From positions 372,001-436,000 of the forward strand of contig WACJ01000526.1 in the NCBI GenBank assembly GCA_008973525.1: a DNA stretch of 64,000 nt, given 5' to 3'. Below are positions 11,279 through 24,130 of the stretch, in pieces. The notes beneath the pieces were generated by a model. That model was given only the letters and a program-made list of their open reading frames with translations. It was not told where the DNA came from and ran no database searches. The DNA is from Stenopsyche tienmushanensis. Taxonomy: Eukaryota > Arthropoda > Insecta > Trichoptera > Stenopsychidae. Each line of letters begins with the position of its first letter. The first letter of the stretch is position 1. The position numbers were made by a program, and so were the translations under genes.

Positions 11279-14200
11279 TTCCTTCTGGTTGCTTATTTTT
11301 ATCAAAAGTTTGTATTTTTCAAAATATTCACCTGCATGGCATCTGGGCTTTCTTTCATGACAAAGAAGATGTATTTATTCAAGAGTCTGATTCATTACTG
11401 CTGCTGTAAGTCCTGAAGATTCGTATTTACATGCGTTTACAGGAACCGAATTTTCTTCATTAGAACCAGATTTTTATATGAAGACGGAATTTGATAGTTC
11501 AAAAATAGAGATATACACTTTTTCTGTTGTTGCTTGATTTATACAAACATCGTATTCACTTCCATTAACTAATACTAGTTCTTCTAATTCAACATATCAT
11601 TATTTTTTGCACTTTTTTTTTGTATTGTCTACATAAATTCTGTTGCTTTTAACAGCTGTCATTTTTGCACAAGAATATTATGAATATAAAATTACGGCAA
11701 AATATATGATATGTAAGAAATTAAATGAAGCGCCCGTTATGAGTCAACATCAATCTGACCAACATTGTTATACCCTCTCCATTGTTATTTCAAAGAGCAT
11801 ACTGAATATTGTGAAGGATCGTAAAAATATGTATTTATATCTAGACATGAGAAGTAAAAAAGGATCAACAGGTTAAAATTTGTGCTAGTTATATACATTT
11901 TTTTCACAGACATGGAATCAATGATAAATCCAATTCACATCGGAACAAAATCGATATATGAGACATAGGACCGCAAAGAGTCAAAATCTCAAAAACTTAT
12001 TTAACAAGGATATAGAATCATGTATTCGTCTAACTTAATAATATTTTTATATTTTTAAATACATTTTAAAAATAGTTTTTAGTGCAATTCATTATGGTTA
12101 TTTAGATTTAAAGGAAACATATTTTTAGCAGTATATCACATACATGGGAAGTTGGGCTAGAGGTTTATATAAACTTGCTAAAATACAATATTCCAGATAA
12201 ATCAAAATTCTAAATACATTTCTATCTTCAGATTTTGGAAGAGGACGGTAGTTTGATATCTTCAACATGACCTTATTGGTCTTTATCCGTCTCTCTTTTG
12301 CATGTAGCGTTTGCACTCAAAATAGCATTGAGATAACTCTTCCATAACAGTATGATAGTGTTATGTTCAAAATTGAAGAGAGATAATTTTGAATAATAAA
12401 ATTGAATAAAATTAGCAAATCCAACCTTAATCGAAATCACATTAATCATAAAATATTTCATTTCTTATATATCATTTATATTTGAATGATTTTTATTACT
12501 TCTAGGAATTAATTTTGATGTAAAAATGCATCAATCTCAGTCTATTTTAATATCATTATTACTAGATTAATTTACTTAAATTAAGAAAATTATAAGAAAA
12601 AATCTTTTAAAAGCAATCCAATATCAATTTATATCGTTATAGATGCATCGATAGGCATTTGTATTTAACAAATCGATTCGTATAGTTACATAATTATAGT
12701 AGCTTTTGATCTCATTCAGGTGATTTAAATATATACGCCAGTAAAATTTGTATTTATTATCTACAAACACGTGTTTACGAATTAAATGCGTTCTGCTATT
12801 TTTAGTGAGCACCTTAGCCTTCAAGTTGCTCCAAATATGACTCAGTTTGACATGTCGTTCAACTTCTAATCAGATATGATCTCGCAAACAATAGCGAGAT
12901 ATGATTTACCAGTCAAATAACATACTATATTTTACATAAAATCCATTGTCAATATTCGTGTTTATTTTTAAGCTACAATTGTAAGTGCCATACAATATAC
13001 GAACAATGTAACATAAAGACCATTGGACCCAGCAACATAACGTAGATATATAAATTCTTATTTACTGGCAAAACAATAAGCTTTGCGAGCGCATTTAACA
13101 AATGACATCACAGGTTATCGAAGAGAGCAAATAAATACGAGATATCACTGCACATAAGTTTCATTAATTATAGAAAGACCTTCGACATTTTTGATTACTC
13201 CTGCAATAATCTACAAAACGCACGAGACCAATAATGTCCTAATGTACATGAAACTATCTAATGAATTTGATGGATGATTTTGTTTATAAGTTCGGAATAA
13301 TTTAATTCAATATGTTCAATCAAAATCCGTGATTCGATACATTAATAAAAATTTTTGAATTCAAATTTAAAGAAGAGTAAGTTTACGTTGATATTATGGT
13401 AACATATTTACGTAAAACGATATGGCAATCATTCGCTATAACAAACACAAAAAGCAATTCAATAAAATCAATTTTTTTTAAAGGGATTCATCAAATTAGG
13501 GATTTTGAGGGTGCAGCTTAATTACAATATATTTTATAGACGTTTTGACGAAAAGGACGACGAGTACTTTGCCGTTTACATGGAAGAGTTTCGACCAAAT
13601 TCTATATAATACGTCACCGATCTCAGGAATAACACGGCTCAGCATTGACAGCAGTTTAACCTAAATACTCAAGCAGATCAGACGTGTTTTTCACTCCTGT
13701 AATACTAGGCGTTTTTTAAAATACCTGTCAAAGGTATGTCATTTTTAATTATCGTCGAACAAAATAAGAATAAATCGAATGATCTTTTACAATATTCTGC
13801 GCTTAATTATAAACGATATTTTAAAATGTTTACGTGTATTGTACTAATAATAGATATTCGATACTCATTGCCTATTTGATGACACGTGCGATCAAATTTA
13901 TGATTTATTAACTGCTCAATCGTCATCAACAATTTATGTAAATTTAGAAGTGATGCGTGTAATATTTTCTTATAGATGTCAACTGCTAGAAGAATGCTTT
14001 TTTTTAAAATTACAATCTATCAATATTTTATATGTACTTAACAATGATAACCGTTTTACAGTAAACGAAGCTGGGACAAGTATTCATTAAAACATTATTT
14101 TATCATTTCCTTCGTTGAAATATATTTTTGTTTTTTTTTTTTTGCATTAAATTGTGCAGCGATTTATGCATTCTTGCAGCATCATATTATACTGATCAAT

Positions 14201-14346
14201 CATGCTAATCCTGGCATTATATATCTTAGATTATAACTTGTAATCGCGACTACTGGGAATTCATTTTTATCTCTAATTAGCACTTGCGGTATTTTTTTAG
14301 TAATCAAATGCGTTTTGCCATTGTATTTTTTATGACTTTGTTTTAG
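11279..14346. other. 3 kb of AT-rich DNA without a supported gene
   Basis: The small open frames here (for example 11643-11876 and 12624-12824) have no recognisable motif, repeats or splice context. The stretch lies between the Tigger relic and the putative UTR exon of kinase-like gene B. Confidence 0.45.
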
Positions 14347-14396
14347 AACTTACCAAAAGCGAATACATCAAAATTGCATAAAAGATCATCATAGAT

Positions 14397-17142
14397 ATGG
14401 ATGCGAATTTTCAATCTAACATATATGAAACAGCGATCGCGGGTACGTCTAGCGATGTATCAAACTCTTCATTGGACGCAATTATGACCCAATTTCCATT
14501 TAATCAAGAAGCTTTTTGGGAAGATGAAATCAGTCAATTGGTATGCAAATTTATGATAGTTATTCTGAGGAAAGATTTTGATGGCATGGCGTCTATACTT
14601 TTAAAAAGAGATCTTTCGTTTACCCGTTATGGATGATTAATTGACATATTAAAAGACATTATTTTTATATTCTATTTCTGCCATAAAAGCTAAAAAATAT
14701 AATATTTCTATAAATTAATAATTGTTATGAAAAATTTCTAGTGAATATTTATTTATTAAGGAGAACCGAGAAAAAACTATTTTTTAATTGTAACTTTTTC
14801 CCTTTGATAATCAATTGGCAATTGTTTGATCCAAACTATTAGTATTCAAAAAAATCTATATAACATAATTTGTATTATACAAAAATTCATTAAACATATT
14901 AATTAACATTGGGAGCGTTAAAAGCGAAAAAGGACGTGTTATAAAATATCAACTGAAAAATTATCATAAAAATGTGTTTATTTTCTGACCCAATTAAGAC
15001 TCATCTAACGCTTTGTTTTCAACACATTATGTTTTTGAGCACCCCTAATATATATTTATGGTGATTATTAAAATAATCAAATAAAAATGTTTTTTTCTAG
15101 AATTACCCACCAACATCCCAATATGAATCATTCCCAACTTTAGCCACGACTACAATAAACGATTACGATTTGAACTTCGTTTTTCAAAGTAAGTTATTTA
15201 TTAGTATATCTTAATCATAAATTTAAAAAAACACGTATTTACACTTTACATTGCCATTTCATTTCAAGCCAATTTTTATCCAATATATGCATAAATAAAT
15301 GTATCAATATTATAAACGTACACTGTTTCAGTATTATTGTGTTTTGTCATAAATATAAAAATACGCAGAAATATAATTTTTGTAGGCAAAATATACACTT
15401 TTAATAGGTTTTTATATATGTATTAACATATTAATGAGTAAAGTCATACATTTCACCAAAAAAAGCGATGAAAGAAGTGTCTTTTTATTCTTAACAACAA
15501 TTTATTACTATTTTAGCGGAAAGGTTCTATGGAAAGTTTTATGAAGCCAAATGTAAAATAAATAATGAAGTTCACATCATGAAGATTGTCGAGAAGAATG
15601 ATTTCTTCAAAGTTTGGCGATTCAGCGAAATGGTTAAGGTTCGTTTGGAAAAATTCTATTCAATACAAATAATACGATAAATGGTCAGTATATTTGGCTT
15701 CGGTAAAATTAGATGGTTTTCGTGATGATTTCATCAATAGTATTAATGATGGAAATTGGTTTATATTTAAAAATATAACATTTAATAAACCTGATATATT
15801 TTCATAGGTCTTGAGAATATTGAGACTTACGAACTTTTCCACGACGATGGTAAATCATTTCGAGACACCCAGATATATGTTGTTGGCGATGAAGAAGATT
15901 CATGGTATTTTTTCAATATTTTCATCATAGACTTAATTGTCTTATTTGATATTTATGCTCATTTCATGTTCAGTTCATGATAAGTAATAACCAGAACTTG
16001 AGATCAAAAATATCAAGAGAATGAAAATATGATGGGTTATTACCATATTTTTAAAATTTGTCTCACCCTCACTGAATTGAAAATGCATTAAATGATTTTC
16101 TGTTTCATAAATATTACTTTCTATTGTTAAAGGACGCAATTTGCAGCATTTGTGCAGCGATAGATTGTTTTTGATAAGAACACTGTGTAGATGCACTGAT
16201 TCTCTCTATCCAGACAATGTGATAATTGAAATAATGCGACAGTTATTCCAAGGGCTTCACTTTTTGCATACTTATGGGATTATCCATTGGTATTAAAATT
16301 TTAATTAACCTAGTTGTTTTTTTATTAACTAAATTTTAATTAACTAAAAATGAAAATAAATCACTTACATATTTACGACGTTTCAGCAATATTCAACCAA
16401 AGCATATAATGATTGATGAATGTGGTGACATTAAATTATGTGATTTCTTCTATAGTCAACTGCCTGAAAATGGCAGTGTGGAGAAAAATAAATTGAACTT
16501 TAAAATGAACATGAGCTATTTTTCATCTCCTGAAATATTACAGGTATCGTATCAAAATTTAATGCAATAGGAAGGCATTTAATATACTTTGAGTTATAAA
16601 ACTAGCAGAATTATAGCTTGATCTATCATTATTATAATACATTTTAACCAAATTGTAATAATAACAATAAGCATTTTGATCTAGATCAATAACGAAATAC
16701 AAATACGTTAATGGTTGAGGGATATTTATCTTTTTTTTGTTGTATTTTTAGGAAGGTCTGGTTAATTACAAAACTGATTTGTGGTCCTTAGCATTAACCA
16801 TAATTTATATGGTCTATGGATTGGTACCTATGAATGCAGTTGGAAATCCAACATTTGATTGGAAAAGACCTCAGTCTGAGTTGACAAATGCACTTTTCAA
16901 ATGTAAGTTTTGTAAATATTTTTCTGAAGATTTTCATCACACTTACGATTTTATGTCTTATGGTGATTTTTTTTTCAGTATTTGAGAGGCTGAATATCAA
17001 TAATGGTATTACTCAAATTGTTGACAAACTGCTTCAATTAGAACCAGATTCTCGTTGGGATACGGTTGACCATCTTAATAATCCGATTTTCAAATACAGA
17101 ATGAACATTCATGAATTCTTATTCGAGTTGTTTATTGGTTAG
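14397..17142 (+). CDS. Pseudokinase paralogue of kinase gene A, eight exons (gene B)
   Basis: Predicted coding exons are 14397-14540, 15101-15188, 15517-15638, 15808-15904, 16214-16289, 16387-16543, 16752-16902 and 16979-17142, giving about 332 residues. All splice sites are GT-AG. The exon phases are identical to gene A, and exons 3 and 4 have exactly the same lengths (122 and 97 bases), so the two genes are duplicates. The beta-3 Lys is kept (HIMKIV). The helix-C Glu position reads Met, HRD reads HCN, the catalytic-loop Asn is His (NIQPKH), and DFG reads DFF. SPE stands for APE. Exon 5 is 45 bases shorter than in gene A and lacks about 15 residues around helix D. An acceptor at 14346 suggests a 5' UTR exon beginning at 14347. 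Phosphotransfer is unlikely; a binding or scaffold role is inference. Open frames across eight exons argue against a dead pseudogene. Confidence 0.85.
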
Positions 17143-17246
17143 ACATCGTACTTTTCAATCATCAGATATGTTTATTTATGTTGTTATAAGCGTTTCACAT
17201 TTTAAACTTGTATGCACTGTACTGACTTAATGTACATATTTGATTT

Positions 17247-17252
17247 AATAAA
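17247..17252 (+). terminator. Polyadenylation signal of gene B
   Basis: A canonical AATAAA lies 105 bases after the stop codon at 17142, in AT-rich sequence, as expected for a short 3' UTR. Confidence 0.55.
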
Positions 17253-17680
17253 ATACTAAATAGATCAAATTGGATTTTAATTTATGGAGAGACGATCTTA
17301 AGGTTCCTCGACCTTTTTAAAATAATGGAAGTCCGTAAACTTATTCTTAGATTTAATTTACCCATATTTTACTGCAAAATTAATTTATTATCCCGAAAGA
17401 TTGCGGCTAAAATAAAGATTAACAGAAAGCATAAAAATAAACACATTCCAATAAAAATCCATAACACGCAGAAGACTTATCCTTTGCATTCCATTCCGTT
17501 GTCCCCTCCCACGTGATATCGTAATTCTAGCATATCACTCAAATGTCCCCTCTGATGGGACATTGAAGCTAATTAGTGATTATGGGGAATCAACTTATTC
17601 CAGCACAACTTTTTGAGAAATGCATGCGTGAAATGCACCCCTAAAGTTTTCTGTTGAAATGGCACAAAAAAATCAAATCA
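17253..17680. other. Spacer without recognised gene
   Basis: The small frame at 17325-17516 is lysine- and isoleucine-rich low-complexity sequence and is not supported as a gene. Confidence 0.4.
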
Positions 17681-17682
17681 AA

Positions 17683-18230
17683 ATATGGTACAATTACTAA
17701 GATATAGTGGGTATTACGGCAGAAGAGAAGGTGATAAGGGTGCGTGGAAAGAGGAGAATCGTCACACTGCTAAGTCCCTCCCACAATACAGAATTGATTA
17801 TACAACAAATTTGGGTACTGTGGATTGTACAGATGAATACGCTTCGACGTATTGTTTTCTGCGAGCCTTTGAAGTTATGGAAAAAGTTATTTTTTTGGAG
17901 GCTGAAAATGCGTATTATCAACTCTTACATAATTTACCATATATCAGAAGAAAAAATAAGCAAACACTAATGATATATTATAAGAAGAATCAAGAATCTT
18001 ATAGATCAGTTGAGAGGTGATTTTCGGGAATCGAGAGCACGTCTTTGGTGGGCAATAGACTAAACAATAAATTACATATTCCTGATGTGGTAGAATGAAA
18101 ATGGGACTGTATTATTTGTTCTGGCAGAAAAATACCAGACGTTAAACTACTTATTTTACACGTGCGCAATTTCGACCGCATATATTGTGTTAATTATCAT
18201 TGTATACTATTGGGTACAATGCATTGTTTG
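17683..18230 (+). pseudogene. piggyBac-like transposase C-terminal relic
   Basis: The piggyBac hallmark around the last catalytic aspartate is readable as TTNLGTVDCTDEYASTYCF. After a frameshift near 17870 it continues as LWKKLFFWRLKMRIINSYI, the conserved WW(K)xLFFW...NSYIL block. Near 18100-18210 cysteine-containing text (CIICSGRKIP, then YCVNYHC) resembles the C-terminal zinc-binding domain of these transposases. Upstream catalytic residues are absent and several stops intervene. No flanking TTAA pair could be assigned. Confidence 0.8.
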
Positions 18231-18277
18231 ATTACTTTTTGTTCAAAAAAATATTTGCAGAGAGTGAGACAGAATAA

Positions 18278-18477
18278 GGCCCGATCCACACTATGGTGCC
18301 GGTAACGGTTCGATATCGCTCTCGGTCTCGGTTCGGTCAAATATTCTCATACAAAAAACGGGATTGGAACGATCCGGTAGTGTGAATACTCTGATTGTTA
18401 CTTGTGTAAGAATATTTGATCGGACCGGGATTGGAGCGAGATCGAACCGTCAACGGCACCATAGTGTGGATCGGGCC
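18278..18477. mobile_element. 200-bp fold-back MITE (PIF/Harbinger-like)
   Basis: Nearly the whole unit is an imperfect inverted repeat: both ends read GGCCCGATCCACACTATGGT inward, and pairing continues for about 75 bases per arm. It is flanked by a 3-bp TAA duplication (18275-18277 and 18478-18480), as for PIF/Harbinger MITEs. It has no coding capacity. Confidence 0.88.
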
Positions 18478-18480
18478 TAA

Positions 18481-19699
18481 TACTAATATGTCAAGGAAAA
18501 AAGAGTTTGATTTATGAACTATGAACATTGATTTATGAACGTTTCATTTTATGAAAACAGCGATCGCATAAATACGCAATAAACGACCACAATCAGGGAC
18601 GGCACTTTACGCATTTTAATAATTTTGTTTTCATAACAAGTTGAAAAAAATAGTTTTACAGACTAAATGTCTTTAAATTAATCCAAGCTATTGATTTTCA
18701 GTGCCTGTAATTTTGTGTTAAAAGCTAGATGATTCTAGACGACTATTTATTAAAAACTACAATCTCAATGCAAATTACAAGTTCAGTAATAGCTAAAGAG
18801 TTAACAATTTTCATGATAATAAATTCACATTAATCCAGGTACAACTTGAAAATTAATATGTAAAAATCAATTCAACTTATCTGCTTGTGGTTGAATTAAC
18901 ATGATGAATCTGATTGTTTTTCGTGTTCAAATATATATTTTTACGCACTATTTTCAATATATATTGGTATTTTCAATAAACATGGTGTTATTACTTGATT
19001 TATAAAAATTAACCTTAATTTACAATTTTATCATAACATATCGGAAAATGACATCATTTTTTTATGATCAATGTAAACTTATTTATTGCTAATATCGATT
19101 TTTATTAATATGATATTAATGAAAATCAAAAATAGTTCGAGTAAAAAAAATATGTTTACGACGAGGAAGATTCGTCCTCATTTGATATGTTTTATTAAGA
19201 AGTCATCTAAGGTCGTTTAGCTTTTCCTGTTTTGTTCAGCAAGTATCTGTCGATAGCAAAATATCAATGACCCTTCGCTTTGCTTTGGATCTTTTATCTA
19301 TATCAATTTCTAAATCATTTTATATAAATTGATCAATAATTTAATTATAGCGGCTAAACTTGTCTTCGAAAATTCGTTTAAAAGACAGGTCCAAATATCC
19401 GGTAAACAAATTCTATAAAATACCCATAGTAATTTAAGATTTTTTATTGAACTCCCAAATTACTGGCAAAGATGATTTTGAAATTCCCTTCATTGCTTTT
19501 GGAGTGTTGAAATCCAGAGAAACTGTAGTTTCAATTTAGTCTCCATTAGCGGTACCATCTAGTAGAAACTGCTAAACGATTTTTTGCAGCTCTAAATTCT
19601 AGTAATCGCTTTCTTTCAGGAGATAAAAATGAACGCTTTAGAATTCTCTTCCAAAAAAGACCCAACAACGTATTTCATCATATGCCAACATATGCCCAT
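18481..19699. other. No gene recognised
   Basis: This AT-rich stretch lies between the MITE and the Tigger relic. Slightly more complex sequence at 19190-19640 may be upstream Tigger debris, but I could not read it as transposase. Confidence 0.35.
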
Positions 19700-20109
19700 A
19701 AATGATGAGTGATTTCATACGTTTTGATGAAACTCCAGAAACCATCATACTTGAAATAGTTCACCTAATGAACGAACTAAATCTAGATGTTAACAGTGAA
19801 GATGTTAATAAGATGATTGAATCACATTCTAAACCCTTGATTAATGAATTTCTAATGGACCGACAAGAGAACGAAAATAGTATACAAATTGAAAGTGAGG
19901 AAGAAGAACCAGAAGAAATCATCAAGACCTTTTAACAAAAAAAAATCATGAACGAAGCTTTTGCGCATCTCGAGATTCCCAACGGAAAACGCATATCTCA
20001 AGTGCGTAGGGCGATCCATAATTGTACTGCATGTTACAGAACTCTCTATGAAGAAAAAAAAAGTAGTAAAATACAACTAACTCTTGACAAGTTCATTAAG
20101 AGAATATAA
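19700..20109 (+). pseudogene. Second Tigger/TIGD-like transposase tail
   Basis: An open frame starting at 19702 contains LDVNSEDVNKMIESHSKPL and an acidic run (SEEEEPEEI), the pattern of the Tigger transposase C-terminal tail. After a stop and frameshift the text continues to LTLDKFIKRI, close to the usual end. The catalytic and DNA-binding parts are missing. It differs in sequence from the relic at 10580-10940, so it is a separate insertion. Confidence 0.7.
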
Positions 20110-23100
20110 TTTTGATTTTGTATGTACTTTGTGTAATTTTTAATAAATAAAAATTTTAAAGTACAACTTTTGGTGTTTTTTTTTTACATCCCTCTACTTT
20201 CGAACATTTAAGTTTCGCACACATTTTCAGGAACCAATCATGTGCAAAAGAAGAGCATAAGAAAAAATGGAAGTTCATTCTTGATAAACGTGAAAATTAT
20301 AACCGAAAGTTTTATGAAAATATAATTAAATGGATCATGATAATATAGTTTCTAGTAAAAATATATTTAAATGAAATAGGTGACAAAATTGTAGGAAAAC
20401 TAATATTGCTGAAGCGGGCTTACAAATCCAATTTTAAACTAAGCACGAAATTACTAGCAACGCTCGTCTTTTAGACTATTCTCATATAATCAATGAGTTT
20501 GTTTGTGTTAAAGTGCGTAAAGTTTCTGCAAAATAATTAAATGCAATAGCGATTTTATTTTAAAATTTGAAGGGCCTCCTAAATACTAGTCACGCGGAGT
20601 TCGCATTTTCTTTAAAAGGTCCTGTGAATAATTCATATTGTAAATTTTACTATCTGCATCAGATGAATAGCTCAATTATATTAAATATGGACCATTTATG
20701 TTATTTGATTTTAATTAAGACAGATTGTGCCATAGTACATTTTGAAAAGTAAGATAATATTAAAAAAAAAATTATCGACCTTACTACGGTTTCCATCGTG
20801 GTCCAGATTTTCCCCTTAGGTTTTACAAAATTTCAATTATATAACACCAAAAATAAACTTTTATGAACTTGCGAAATATATTGTCCGTGATTTCTTTGTT
20901 TGTAAGATCTAGGCCACGTGCTTTTGGGTCACCTGCGTTTGGGTTACGTATGAGTTGTTCGCATAAGCTTTAGCCACGTGCTATAACCATTTTGAGGTAT
21001 TTTTAAAAATCGAAATGTTCATTCAAAATAATAATGGGTGGGCAATTAGTACGATTTCTAACACCTTTAACATTTAATACAATATCCTGGCTAATGGCTA
21101 TTTCAAATATTAACTTTGGATTTATTCATAAAATATAAATATTTTCTAGCATTTTCCTTCAATTTTAAATAAAACGGATTTATAAAATATTATTGCTTCC
21201 ATAAATACGTTCGATACGGTTGGAAGCCTTGAATAATTTTGGAAGCTTTGATGTATGAACAAACACAAGGAGTTTGATTCTCGAAATCCAGTTAACTCCA
21301 TTACAGATCTCTATACGCTATATTATTTAAATATGTCGGCATAATTTATGAAATACGCATTCTTTGATATGCGTTAGTTCTGCTAAATAATCACGTAGAT
21401 CGATAAATAGCTGTTTTATTTTATCGTTTAGCAATATTTGAGAAATTTAAATCCCTTTTTACGAGCATTAAAAGCATGTCCCACAAATCACAGACATGTT
21501 TTAACTCCCCCATTACTCTACAATTTTATGAAAAAAATGAGTTTTCACACATAATTAAAATAATATAATTTAATTTAAGAGATAGGTAGAGACTATAAGT
21601 GACAGATAAAATAATAATTATTTTTTTATGTATCCAAGCCACTCAGGCGGATTCGATCGATTTTATTATTCGCCTCAGTATTTACATTTTCAGATCCAAG
21701 GAATTAGTAAGTTAACCCAGATATACCATATATACGTCTCAATAGACGTACATATTTTTAACAACAAGCACTGCATTGAACAAAATAATACTGAAGAGTA
21801 TTCAATAAGTCGACAGTCAGTTAACATATCTAGTTCGCGTAGTCCTACGAAAGTTCTCTTGCCACTGACAACACATTCCGCCATTTATGTCTATTATGAG
21901 CCTCGTTTTCACGAACAGCTTTTTTGTTAATCTAATAAGTCTAGAGAAATCTTTCGAAGTTTTTTTGTTATTAGATTCTAAATTTTGAGATCTAATTTTT
22001 TATTTGTGATACATGTTATGGCACGCCAAATGAAGACGAAGGGTTCGAATGAAACTGACAATTGACGCTTTGCTGTGCATATTTACGACTTAGTTCTCAT
22101 TGAATTGACGCCAATTTTTTCCTCCATTAGTCAATTATAATATTAAAAATAAGACCATGGGAGTCAAAAGATTTACAGCAAAATTAACGGTTAACACTTC
22201 ACCATATATATTGTATACAGCGGTCGGTGAGCAAAATTCGGTGATCCGCTAATAAATCTGACACCATTGTTATTTTTAAAATATTGAGAATCAGATAAAA
22301 AAAATCTACAAACTCTTACAAAACATAATTTTCTTGATTTCTACAAAATTTTCTCCCGGACCGCCAGTGGTCCGTAGATTACACGTAGCCGATCGCTGCC
22401 ATGTATTATAGTTATTCTATTAGCGTTTGTAATTTTCTCCGAATTCTTGTCATCTTTAATTTTGAGCATACGAAGAGGGAAATTTATGACGCAGATGATA
22501 TGGATGGGATTCTCTTCCTTTAACATAATTGAAATCGGTAATCTGTTTAATATTGTTCTTATTAATGGAACAATTACAAATTTTCATATATAATCGTGAT
22601 TTGCAGATAATTATTTTAATAGAAATAGTTCAGATTATGTTATTTGAGCTTTGATGACATTTTTCCGTTTTTGTATATTTTTTCTTATTTTGTGTAGAAG
22701 ATGAATTATGTGTATATTTTTTTAATTTCTTCTATTTTTAAGGGCTTTTGAAGGAAGGAATGTATATAGATTTCTGAATAATGTGTATTTGTCTTTACAT
22801 ATAGATGCGGCAAAACAAGTTTTTCGAACAGACATTTTATTAATCAAAATATTTATTAACAATTTTGAGTTTGCATAAATTGATTACAGAAAAACATTTA
22901 AAAAATTAGAATTCTTTTGGAATTATTACATATTAAATTGCCAAAAATATAATAATACATTAACAATATATTATGAAACAAGCGAAGATAAGAGTTGTTC
23001 TTCTATGCTGCCTGTAATTGTTGATGATTTTGCCTTAACGACGCAGAAAAAATGATCTCACATTGTAAATAAAAAAATGCGAGATCAAATTATTTGCGTC

Positions 23101-23547
23101 TTTAAAACGAAACGTAACTGAAAGTGTCAGTTTGCAAGATGGCCTGTAAAAATACATTCCAAAAAATGATACGAAGCAAATAGCTTATAGCTAATAAATA
23201 AAAATATAAATACAAAAAAAATGCAAAAAAAAAGCAAAAAAACCAAATCAACAAAGACATTTTTTTTACATTATAACTCAATGACTTGTAGGCTGTACTG
23301 TAAAGGTCGGATTTGGAATAATAACAGTAGATGAATTATATAATCAAATCTACTGTCATTAAACCAAAACTGACTCTGACAGAATAGAAAGAATAGGAGA
23401 ATCTGTAAAATCCTGCGAAATGAATATAATTTTATTAATCTATTCTATTCTAGTATATATTTATTTGAACGAAAACTGTAGAAACAACCAAAGTAGCTTA
23501 TGATAGATAGATAGAAAAATTAAACAGTTTTAGATTCAGTATATCAG
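20110..23547. other. 3.4 kb with no supported gene
   Basis: The 100-codon frame at 21628-21930 and the 61-codon frame at 22341-22526 (minus) have no motif I recognise and no convincing splice context. The rest is AT-rich. Confidence 0.4.
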
Positions 23548-24130
23548 TGGCTATAGCGCATATCATCAGATTTTTGATATTCGCGAAAATAACAAAATGG
23601 CGCACGTTTTTCGAAAAAGTAAAAAAAAATACTTAAAATCAAAATTTCAAAAATCTGATGATATGCGCTATAGCCATAACTATGAAGAATATGTCATTCA
23701 AATTTCATGACAATCGGCCGGATAGTTTCCGAAATTTCATCAACAAGCCACCGAAAAACCTTGTTTTGAGATAAACGCGTTTAAAGTTTTGGTTGCAGAA
23801 AAATTGCCCAGACACAGCTGTTGAAACACTCGTTGTTATTTTGGGTATTTCCTCCGAAGATCTTCATAAATCGGTTTCAAAACCTCGTGAACATCTTCAG
23901 CCGGAGCAGAAGGATATTTAAAAGTTTCTATCTGATTGTTTTTCACCACTTTCTTGTACTTGCACCATGAGTCTGAACAATACGTATGCAGCCAGGTGCT
24001 CTCAGGTAGTCACCTAACGGTCGCCCAAATATGTAGTTAGACTCGTCCGATCTTTCTGAAATTTCGATATAACATTTTTGAAGATATGTACTTTCAAAAT
24101 TTAAAATAAAATAAAAATCGATTTTTTTAA
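23548..24130 (-). mobile_element. Mutator-like transposon remnant with perfect inverted repeat
   Basis: A perfect 30-bp inverted repeat (arms 23548-23577 and 23647-23676, beginning TGGCTATAGCGCATATCATC) adjoins a coding remnant on the minus strand. From about 24010 to the stop at 23836 it reads, in part, SDSWCKYKKVVKNN and VHEVLKPIYEDLRRKYPK. The CSDSWCKY...KPIYEDL pattern is one I associate with a large insect mutator-like transposase group. The core catalytic region is missing. Confidence 0.55.

Noticed and set aside
21628..21930. 100-codon plus-strand frame as a gene
   Set aside because: No domain, no convincing splice sites, and base use like the surrounding non-coding DNA; length alone is not enough.
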